In this document: piece after piece, positions 1 through 4,800 of the stretch
How positions within the stretch are numbered: position 1 is the stretch's first letter
How the letters are laid out: the number at the start of each line of letters is the position of its first letter
Assembly (NCBI GenBank): GCA_000715685.1
Contig: KL569488.1
Location: 12,627 to 19,097, forward strand
From: Streptomyces lilacinus
Lineage (GTDB): Bacteria > Actinomycetota > Actinomycetes > Streptomycetales > Streptomycetaceae
DNA length: 6,471 nucleotides
Direction: 5' to 3'
The notes under the pieces: generated by a model
The model's input: the letters and a program-made list of their open reading frames with translations, nothing else
What the model was told of the DNA's origin: nothing
Databases searched by the model: none
Position numbers and translations under genes: made by a program

Positions 1-525
1 CGACGGGCCCACGAGGCCGCCGAGGACCTGCGGCGGCTGTGCCGCCTGGTGATCGGCCAGCCGGACGCGCTCCACCAGATGGCCACCTTCATAGGGGGCC
101 GCGTCCCCGAGCCCGAGGGCGCCCGCGTCCTCGCCTGCGTACTGGAGCTCGCCGGCCGCCAGGACTCCGCCCGCTTCTGGTGGCAGTACGCGGCCGGCGC
201 CGGCGACGTGACCGCCGCCCACTGCCTCTGCCTCCACCACCTGGCCCTCGCCGAGGTCGGCGAGGCCCTCTGGTGGCACGCCCAGACCTCCCCCGACCCC
301 CGCGCCCCGGCCGCCAGACCGGCCACCGACCCCTACGACGCCGCCGTCACCTGGGGCATCACCCTCGAGGCCGTCGCCCCACCCGGCCACCGCCTGCCGC
401 CGGACGCGGCAGCGGCGGTCGTGGGGTACGTCCCCGGCGCCGTCGAGTACGTGGACGAGGTCGACCTCCCGCTGCCGAGAGCCGGCTTCGCGGAACGCAT
501 AGAGGAGCTGACGGGGCGCGGCTGA
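1..525 (+). CDS. Sel1/TPR-like helical-repeat protein, C-terminal part (5' end outside window)
   Basis: The reading frame is open from base 1 to a TGA at 523-525, giving 174 visible residues. The start lies to the left of the window, and an internal GTG at 49 is probably not the start because coding sequence (AAEDLRRLCRLV) continues upstream of it. The centre contains a helical hairpin typical of Sel1/TPR-like repeats: ARFWWQYAAGAGDVTAAHCL followed by an LxLHHLALAEVGEALWWHAQ pattern with paired tryptophans, small residues at turns and an A-rich helix. Similar proteins, often with an N-terminal regulatory or helix-turn-helix segment, are common in Streptomyces, but I cannot name this one. The C-terminal tail is acidic and proline-rich, with an EYVDEVDLPLP stretch. 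A strong hairpin follows about 57 bp downstream, so this is probably the last gene of its transcript. The partner and function are unknown; a protein-interaction or regulatory role is only inferred from the fold. Confidence 0.75.
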   Translation, partial: RRAHEAAEDLRRLCRLVIGQPDALHQMATFIGGRVPEPEGARVLACVLELAGRQDSARFWWQYAAGAGDVTAAHCLCLHHLALAEVGEALWWHAQTSPDPRAPAARPATDPYDAAVTWGITLEAVAPPGHRLPPDAAAAVVGYVPGAVEYVDEVDLPLPRAGFAERIEELTGRG

Positions 526-551
526 CGAGGCACGGCCGACGACTCCGGCTC

Positions 552-573
552 CGCTCCCGTTTCGCTCCCGTTT
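552..573. repeat. 11-bp tandem direct repeat (two copies)
   Basis: CGCTCCCGTTT occurs twice back to back, at 552-562 and 563-573. It sits between the stop codon at 525 and the hairpin at 583-613. The unit equals about one helical turn, so it could place two protein contacts on one DNA face, or it may be a simple local duplication. No known operator was recognised. Confidence 0.5.
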
Positions 574-582
574 CGACAGCGC

Positions 583-613
583 GAAAGCCCCGGCGGAGAC
601 CGCCGGGGCTTTC
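583..613. terminator. perfect 14-bp hairpin, likely bidirectional terminator
   Basis: Arms 583-596 and 600-613 are perfectly complementary over 14 bp around a 3-nt AGA loop. The outer end is A/T-rich (GAAAG/CTTTC) and the core is GC-rich. It lies 57 bp after the stop of the rightward repeat protein and 7 bp beyond the encoded CCA end of the leftward tRNA, so it is well placed to end both transcripts. There is no long T-run outside the stem, which is usual for Streptomyces terminators. Confidence 0.8.
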
Positions 614-619
614 AGTCGC

Positions 620-694
620 TGGTGGGCACAGACGGATTTGAACCGCCGACATCCGCTTTGTAAGAGCGGCGCTCTACCGCTGAGCTATGCGCCC
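620..694 (-). tRNA. tRNA-Val (anticodon UAC)
   Basis: Read on the minus strand from 694, the sequence folds into a full cloverleaf. The acceptor stem is GGGCGCA/TGTGCCC with one G-U pair. The D stem is GCTC/GAGC. The anticodon stem CCGCT/AGCGG carries loop CTTACAA, giving anticodon TAC at 662-660, which reads valine GUA. The variable loop is 5 nt (ATGTC). The T arm is GGCGG/CCGTC around TTCAAAT. The mature body is 72 nt (694-623) with discriminator A at 623, and CCA is genome-encoded at 622-620. GUA should be a rare codon in this high-GC genome, so the tRNA may be single-copy. It stands alone, pointing toward the shared terminator hairpin, and no integrase or attachment-site repeat is seen next to it. 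Confidence 0.97.
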
Positions 695-708
695 TGGAAC
701 GAAAAGAC

Positions 709-739
709 AGCCTACCTTGCCTCACCCCGGTCCTCGCAA
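709..739 (-). promoter_or_regulatory. possible promoter of tRNA-Val
   Basis: On the minus strand, TAGGCT (714-709) fits the TAnnnT -10 consensus of the housekeeping HrdB sigma factor. A -35-like TTGCGA (739-734) lies 19 bp upstream, a slightly long spacing. Transcription would start near 702, a few bases before the mature tRNA end at 694. Position supports the call, but the -35 match and spacing are imperfect. A small hairpin (CTCGC/GCGAG, 733-746) overlaps the -35. Confidence 0.4.
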
Positions 740-747
740 ACGCGAGA

Positions 748-771
748 GGGGGTGGTGCCAGCACCACCCCC
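748..771. other. strong GC-rich hairpin between tRNA and lipoprotein gene
   Basis: GGGGGTGGTG (748-757) pairs perfectly with CACCACCCCC (762-771) around a 4-nt CCAG loop. It lies upstream of the tRNA promoter region on one strand and about 117 bp before the lipoprotein ATG on the other. It ends no visible gene. It could be a transcription barrier between the divergent units, part of a lipoprotein 5' leader if transcription starts to its left, or a binding site for a dimeric regulator. No T-tract follows. Confidence 0.5.
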
Positions 772-888
772 GATCCGGTAGCAGGCCGTATCCCGCGGGC
801 CGAATTCCGTCCCTACGCTCTTGGAAGACGCGGCACCCCGCCCCGCCGGGCCGCGATCCACCACCCACCCGCCGAATCGGAGATCACC

Positions 889-1662
889 ATGCTTCCCCGT
901 GCCCGCCGCGTCGTCCGCCTCTCCGCTCTCGCGGCCGGAACCCTGATCGCCGGGACGGCGCTGACCGGGTGCGGCTCGGCCGACGCGCGCGACGCGAAGC
1001 CCGAGGAGAAGACGTTCTCGATCAGCGGGCGGGAGCTCGTCGTGGACTCGGACGACTCCGAGGTCGAGCTCGTGCCCGGCCGCGGCGAGGGCAAGGACGT
1101 CAAGGTGACCCGGTGGTTCGACTACTGGACGGTGGGCGGGTCCGCCAGCGCGTCGTGGGAGATGGACGGCAACACCCTGAAGCTGCGCCTGCACTGCGGC
1201 GGCATCAGCGTGGAGTGCGACGCCAAGCACCGGATCGAGGTGCCGCGCGGGGTCACCGTCACCGTGAAGGACGACAACGGCGCGGTGAAGGCCCGCGGCT
1301 TCGAGACCCCCCTGAAGATCACGTCGGACAACGGCGCGATCGACGTCCGGGACTCCAACGGCACGCTGGACCTGAGGACTTCCAACGGGGAGATCACCGC
1401 CAAGGGCATCGGCGCGAAGAAGGTGACCGCCGGCAGCTCGAACGGGGCGATCCACCTCGAGACCAACGCGGTGCCCGACCTCGTCGAGACCGACACCGAC
1501 AACGGCGCCACCACCGTCGTCGTGCCCCGCTCCTCCTACAAGGTCGACACGGACTCCGGCAACGGCGGCATCCACGTCCGCGTCCCCCGCGACGACGCGA
1601 GCGGCCACACGATCAAGGCGCGCAGCGCCAACGGCGCGATCGACATCCGCACCGCCGGCTGA
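889..1662 (+). CDS. DUF4097-type repeat lipoprotein
   Basis: The 257-residue product begins with a basic n-region (RARRVVR), a hydrophobic stretch and the lipobox LTGC. Cys28 is therefore the predicted lipidated residue, and the mature protein should be anchored on the outer face of the membrane. The ATG at 889 is supported by GGAG at 879-882, six bases upstream. The mature part is beta-rich and matches DUF4097-family proteins (putative adhesin or beta-solenoid). It shows eight Asn-Gly turns at about residues 130, 148, 157, 166, 185, 205, 225 and 248, each followed by a short beta strand such as GAIDVRD or GAIHLET. Cys103 and Cys110 in the HCGGISVEC segment could form a disulfide outside the cell. 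Members of this family are often linked to envelope-stress or membrane systems, but no substrate is known. The coiled-coil gene starts 74 bp downstream on the same strand. I found no clear promoter or terminator in that gap, so cotranscription is possible. Confidence 0.85.
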   Translation: MLPRARRVVRLSALAAGTLIAGTALTGCGSADARDAKPEEKTFSISGRELVVDSDDSEVELVPGRGEGKDVKVTRWFDYWTVGGSASASWEMDGNTLKLRLHCGGISVECDAKHRIEVPRGVTVTVKDDNGAVKARGFETPLKITSDNGAIDVRDSNGTLDLRTSNGEITAKGIGAKKVTAGSSNGAIHLETNAVPDLVETDTDNGATTVVVPRSSYKVDTDSGNGGIHVRVPRDDASGHTIKARSANGAIDIRTAG

Positions 1663-1736
1663 CCGGCCCGTGTGTTCGACCGGGACGGGTGGGAGAATGA
1701 CACCCGGGCCTGGGGCGATCCATCGGGAGAGGGCAA

Positions 1737-2984
1737 GTGACAGCGACGTTCCGCTGGGGTTGGGGACGCGGCGAGGGTCAGCGCGCGGAGGCGCAGGCGG
1801 CGAAGGACGCGGCCGCAGCCGCCTTCTACGAGCTGGACACCGCCCAGCGCGATCTGCGGATCTCCATCGAGACGATCACGGCCGCCGACTCCTCGCCCGC
1901 CGCCCGCAAGGCCGCCGCCGACTTCGAGGCGTTCGGCCGGCGCATAGACGAGGCCTCCGCCGCGTACATCACCGCCGTCGACGCGCACGACCTCGACCGC
2001 GACGACCTGGAGGCCTCGGTCGCCGCCCGGGCGCGCACGGAGCTGACGAAGGCCAAGGACGAGCTCGTACGGGTCAAGGCGGACCTGGACCGCTTCGCCC
2101 AGGGCCTCGGCCCCCTGCTGACCCGGGCCGAGCACGAGCTGGCCCAGCTCGCGCCCGCCGTCGAGCGGGCCCGGCAGAAGCTGCGCGCCGCCGCCGAGGC
2201 GCTGGACGCCGCGCGGGCGGCCGGCCTGACGGCCGACGAGCTGGCCGCCCGGCTGGCCGCGCTCGCGCCCGAGCTGACCAAGCTCAACGAGGGTGCCGGC
2301 CGGCACGGCGTGCCGGAGACCGTCCACCGCGCCGAGCACGTGCAGCGCGAGGCCGATGCCGTACGGGACGAGGCCGAGCGGCTCCCGCAGCGCGCGGCGG
2401 AGATCGACAAGCGGCTCGTCTCCCTGCGGACCCGCGCCCAGGCCCTGACCACCCGGGCGGCCGGCGTCGCCCCGGTCCTCAGCGAGCTGCGCCGCCGCTA
2501 CAGCGCGGCGTGCTGGCAGGACCTCCAGCAGGTGCCGGAGGAGACCGCGCGGGCCGTCGAGCAGGCGGAGGGGAAGCTGGCGGAGGCCCGTACGGCCCGC
2601 GACGAGCAGCGCTGGGCGGACGCCACCGCGCTGCTCAGCACCGTCCGGGCCCTGCTGAACGCCGCCGACGAGGGCGTCTCCGCCGCCGGTGACCGGCTGC
2701 GGCGGCTGGACGAGGTGGCGTTCGACCACCAGAAGGAGGTCGAGCGCACGCGCTTCGCCCTCCGCGACGCCCAGCGGCTCGCGATGGCCGGGCGCAGCAC
2801 CCCCGACCCCCGGCACGCCCGCCCGCTGGACGACGCGGTGGCCCGGCTGGACCGGGCGGTCGGCGGCCTGGAGGGGCGGCACCCCGACTGGTGGCACTTC
2901 CTGACCGAGACGGAGGCCGTGCGGCAGGCCGTGGCCCGCGTGGTGCAGGAGATCCGCGACGAGCGCGGGGCGGGTCGGAGCTGA
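1737..2984 (+). CDS. Ala-rich coiled-coil protein of unknown function
   Basis: This 415-residue product has no signal peptide or membrane segment and should be cytoplasmic. The GTG start at 1737 follows a purine-rich GGGAGAGGG (1725-1733) that can serve as ribosome binding site. After a short FRWGWGRG head, almost the whole chain is predicted helix rich in Ala, Arg, Glu and Leu. Heptad-like stretches run at about residues 15-50, 92-180, 195-300 and 315-350, broken by loops at PAAR, GRHGVPET and the proline-rich STPDPRHARP segment near 354-363. The C-terminal region contains HPDWWHFLTETEAV (about 382-395) before a final helix, with a lone Cys259 in the middle. No catalytic motif is visible. 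It could be a scaffold, a PspA-like or SMC-like structural protein, or a stress-complex partner, but this is speculation. A zinc-ribbon gene follows 38 bp downstream on the same strand, and a Ter-type biosynthetic cluster converges from the right. Confidence 0.8.
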   Translation: MTATFRWGWGRGEGQRAEAQAAKDAAAAAFYELDTAQRDLRISIETITAADSSPAARKAAADFEAFGRRIDEASAAYITAVDAHDLDRDDLEASVAARARTELTKAKDELVRVKADLDRFAQGLGPLLTRAEHELAQLAPAVERARQKLRAAAEALDAARAAGLTADELAARLAALAPELTKLNEGAGRHGVPETVHRAEHVQREADAVRDEAERLPQRAAEIDKRLVSLRTRAQALTTRAAGVAPVLSELRRRYSAACWQDLQQVPEETARAVEQAEGKLAEARTARDEQRWADATALLSTVRALLNAADEGVSAAGDRLRRLDEVAFDHQKEVERTRFALRDAQRLAMAGRSTPDPRHARPLDDAVARLDRAVGGLEGRHPDWWHFLTETEAVRQAVARVVQEIRDERGAGRS

Positions 2985-3010
2985 GGCTCCGCCGCCGCGA
3001 GGCGCTGACT

Positions 3011-3016
3011 TATGCT
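3011..3016 (+). promoter_or_regulatory. -10 element of a leaderless promoter for the FmdB gene
   Basis: TATGCT (3011-3016) is a good match to the HrdB-type -10 consensus. It lies exactly six bases before the A of the ATG at 3023, where transcription would be expected to start. No Shine-Dalgarno sequence lies between stop 2984 and this ATG. This suggests a leaderless mRNA, common in actinobacteria. A -35 match at the usual spacing (around 2988) is poor. Confidence 0.6.
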
Positions 3017-3022
3017 GCCCGC

Positions 3023-3235
3023 ATGCCTCGTTACGAATACCGCTGCAAGGCCTGCGGCGACACCTTCGAGCTCAACCGGCCCATGGCCGAGTCGTCCGCG
3101 CCCGCGACCTGCCCCGAGGGCCACACCGACACCGTGAAGCTGCTGTCGACCGTCGCCGTGACCGGCACCGGCGCGGCCGCCCCCGCCGCGCCCAGGGCGG
3201 GCGGAGGGTGCTGCGGAGGCGGCTGCTGCGGCTGA
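3023..3235 (+). CDS. FmdB-family zinc-ribbon protein
   Basis: The 70-residue product starts MPRYEYRCKACGDTFEL, the hallmark of FmdB-family (putative regulatory) zinc ribbons. The first knuckle is Cys8-x2-Cys11. The second is reduced to Cys30 with His34 (CPEGH) instead of the usual CxxC, so metal would be held by three Cys and one His, if at all. The body ends in an Ala/Pro/Gly linker and a CCGGGCCG tail (Cys63, 64, 68, 69) that could also bind metal. The frame is open further left, but the family N-terminus and the -10 element just upstream fix the start at 3023. FmdB was named from an amide/formamide-induced operon, but the role of most members is unknown. It could act independently of the coiled-coil gene, since it seems to have its own promoter. 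The stop lies 24 bp from that of the convergent methyltransferase. Confidence 0.92.
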   Translation: MPRYEYRCKACGDTFELNRPMAESSAPATCPEGHTDTVKLLSTVAVTGTGAAAPAAPRAGGGCCGGGCCG

Positions 3236-3247
3236 GCCCCGGTCGGA

Positions 3248-3262
3248 TGAGACCCCGTCTCA
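3248..3262. terminator. small hairpin between convergent genes
   Basis: TGAGAC (3248-3253) pairs with GTCTCA (3257-3262) around a CCC loop, and the right arm includes the stop codon of the methyltransferase. The hairpin sits in the 24-bp gap between convergent stops, where a bidirectional terminator would be expected. An alternative longer pairing GCTGAG (3231-3236) with CTCAGC (3259-3264) also exists. The stem is short, so efficiency is uncertain. Confidence 0.4.
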
Positions 3263-3925
3263 GCCCACGCGGCGGGCGAGGGTCAGGCCGTCCGCGACCG
3301 TGAGCATGACCGACTCCATTCTCTTGTCGGCGAGCACGTGCTCGTTGAAGACCCGGATCGCCGCCGCGGGCCCGCTCGTGACGGACGGGTCGACGACCTC
3401 GCCGAAGAAGAGGACGTTGTCCGCGACGATCAGCCCGCCGGGGCGCAGCCTCGGCACGATCTCCTCCCAGTAGTCGACGTAGCCGTCCTTGTTGGCGTCG
3501 ATGAAGGCGAGATCGATGTGCGGCTCGGCGGGCAGCGCGCGCAGCGAGTCCAGCGCGGGGGCGATGCGCAGGTCGATCCGGTCGGCCACCCCCGCCTCGG
3601 CCCACGCCCCGCGGGCGTGGGCCGTCCACTCCTCCGAGACGTCCAGGGCGACCAACCGGCCGTCGGCGGGCAGCGCCTGCGCCATGGCCAGCGCGGACAG
3701 GCCCGTGAACGTGCCGACCTCGACCACCGTCCGGGCACCGGTCAGCCGGACGAGGAAGGCCAGCAGCGGCGCCTGCTCCCGGGCGACCTGCTTGATCGCG
3801 TCCTGCGGGAAGAGGGCGCGGGTGGACTCGACCAGGGCGCTCTGCACGGGGTCGAGGGGCGGGTTGTGGGCGAGGACGTACGCGTACAGCTCGTCGGTGA
3901 GCGCGGCGCTCTTGGTCTCGGGCAC
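3260..3925 (-). CDS. class I SAM-dependent O-methyltransferase (CCoAOMT/catechol-OMT type)
   Basis: The GTG at 3925-3923 is chosen over an ATG at 3967 because GAGGAG lies six bases before it and the family N-terminus starts here, giving 221 residues, the usual length. The protein matches the O-methyltransferase family 3 (COG4122-like) throughout. The SAM-binding motif I is VVEVGTFTGLSALAMA (Glu69, Gly71, Gly75). An acidic residue after strand 2 is Asp95 (LVALDVS). The metal and catalytic region IDANKDGYVDYWEEIV has Asp143 and Lys146. ADNVLFFGEVVDP has Asp169 and Asn170, which complete the divalent-metal site. Such enzymes methylate a hydroxyl of small, often vicinal-diol or phenolic, substrates in the cytoplasm. 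The true substrate is not shown. The gene lies 65 bp after the HAD gene on the same strand, so it may be cotranscribed with the PRT/StiP-HAD genes or use its own weak promoter in the gap. Confidence 0.93.
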   Translation of the reverse strand: MPETKSAALTDELYAYVLAHNPPLDPVQSALVESTRALFPQDAIKQVAREQAPLLAFLVRLTGARTVVEVGTFTGLSALAMAQALPADGRLVALDVSEEWTAHARGAWAEAGVADRIDLRIAPALDSLRALPAEPHIDLAFIDANKDGYVDYWEEIVPRLRPGGLIVADNVLFFGEVVDPSVTSGPAAAIRVFNEHVLADKRMESVMLTVADGLTLARRVG

Positions 3926-3979
3926 GTGATGCTCCTCGTTGACGACAACGGGACGACGGCACAACACAACGCTGCCCCG

Positions 3980-3985
3980 AGCCTA
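3980..3985 (-). promoter_or_regulatory. weak candidate -10 for the O-methyltransferase gene
   Basis: On the minus strand TAGGCT (3985-3980) fits the TAnnnT pattern and is identical to the -10 proposed for the tRNA. It lies in the 65-bp gap between the HAD stop and the GTG at 3925. The -35 region, inside the end of the HAD gene, has no convincing TTGACA-like match, so this is tentative. Confidence 0.25.
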
Positions 3986-3990
3986 GACCC

Positions 3991-4800
3991 CTAGACCCCG
4001 GCGAACGCCCGAAGGATCTCCTCGCCCGCCGCCACCCCCCGGGTCGCGAGGGCGGTCACGTGCGGGGCGGACCAGCCGACGTCGGCCAGCTCGCCGTGGC
4101 CCGGGCGCCAGGCCCGGTCGGCGGCCAGCAGCAGATCGGCGTCCAGCAGGGAGTCGCCGGCCGCCAGCACCTCGGCCGCGCCCGTGCGCCGGGCCACCTC
4201 CCGCACCGCCGCGCTCTTCGTGAGCGGCTTGGGCACGGCGTAGACCTTGCGGCCCTGCACCGACACGGTCCAGCCGCGCTCCCCGGCCCACTCCTCGAGC
4301 TCCCGCACCCAGGCGTCGGGCAGCAGCGGCCGGTCCACGACGAGGTAGGCGAAGAGGTCGGCCGCCGTGCGCTCCTTCAGCAGCCAGGCCGGGTCGGCGG
4401 TGCGCACGAGGCGCTCGTGGACCTCCGCCAGCGAGGCGCACTCGGCGGCCAGCGCCTCGCGCACGCGCTCGCGCCAGGCGAGGTCGGGCTCGCCGCGTAC
4501 GAGGAGCTCGCCGCCGTTGGCGCAGATGGCGAACTCCGGAGCGGGGCCGGGCAGTCGGATCCGCCGGTACTGCTCGGGCGTACGGGTCGTGGTGGGCACG
4601 AAGGTGACCGCTGACGCCAGCTCGGCCAGCAGCCCGGCGGCGGTCTCCGTCATGTAGGACAGCGGCTTCCGCTCGTACGTCTCCACGCACAGCAGCCGTG
4701 GGGCCTGCGCGTCCGGCATGGACAGGGCGAGGGCGGCGGTGGAGTAGATGAGCGTACGGTCGAGGTCGCTGGCGACAAGGGTGTTCGAGCTCGTGCTCAA
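3991..4800 (-). CDS. HAD-superfamily hydrolase, Ter-module phosphatase
   Basis: The product is 269 residues when started at the TTG (4800-4798), which overlaps the TGA stop of the upstream gene as TTGA. No ATG or GTG occurs in frame between that stop and the catalytic motif. The next ATG falls inside the protein, after the nucleophile, so TTG is required. HAD motif I is SDLDRTLI (nucleophile Asp12, acid/base Asp14). Motif II is the TTTRTP segment (Thr70-72). Motif III lysine is probably Lys195 in PKPLTKSAAV. Motif IV is GDSLLDADLL (Asp216, Asp220). A cap domain of roughly residues 95-190 lies between motifs II and III, as in C2-capped Cof/sucrose-phosphatase-like enzymes. It should remove phosphate from a small metabolite in a Mg-dependent reaction. 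Neighbouring StiP and TRSP domains place it in the biosynthetic arm of Ter stress systems, where HAD phosphatases are regular members. The overlap implies translational coupling. Confidence 0.92.
   Translation of the reverse strand: MSTSSNTLVASDLDRTLIYSTAALALSMPDAQAPRLLCVETYERKPLSYMTETAAGLLAELASAVTFVPTTTRTPEQYRRIRLPGPAPEFAICANGGELLVRGEPDLAWRERVREALAAECASLAEVHERLVRTADPAWLLKERTAADLFAYLVVDRPLLPDAWVRELEEWAGERGWTVSVQGRKVYAVPKPLTKSAAVREVARRTGAAEVLAAGDSLLDADLLLAADRAWRPGHGELADVGWSAPHVTALATRGVAAGEEILRAFAGV

Noticed and set aside
620..694. tRNA-Val as integration site of a mobile element
   Set aside because: No integrase, excisionase or direct repeat of the tRNA 3' end is visible, and the neighbouring genes look like ordinary chromosomal genes.
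1329..1644. Exact 16-bp repeat (CAACGGCGCGATCGAC) at 1329-1344 and 1629-1644, 300 bp apart
   Set aside because: Both copies encode the NGAID turn of the lipoprotein repeat in the same frame, so protein-level repetition and codon bias explain them.
687..1700. Plus-strand open frame of 337 codons across the tRNA promoter region and lipoprotein gene
   Set aside because: It translates to Arg/Pro-rich low-complexity sequence, begins inside the tRNA gene and overlaps the well-supported lipoprotein.
1663..1736. Possible promoter (TTCGAC and GAGAAT) before the coiled-coil gene
   Set aside because: The two elements are only 12 bp apart, too close for a standard promoter, and neither matches consensus well.
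1536..2897. Long open frame (453 codons) on the minus strand opposite the coiled-coil gene
   Set aside because: It is a product of high-GC codon bias: the plus-strand frame has a ribosome binding site and a plausible helical protein, while this one gives low-complexity Gly/Arg/Leu sequence and runs over two genes' ends.
3926..3967. Upstream ATG start for the O-methyltransferase
   Set aside because: The GTG at 3925 has GAGGAG six bases before it and yields the normal family length; the extension (MLCRRPVVVNEEHH) would encode across that ribosome binding site.
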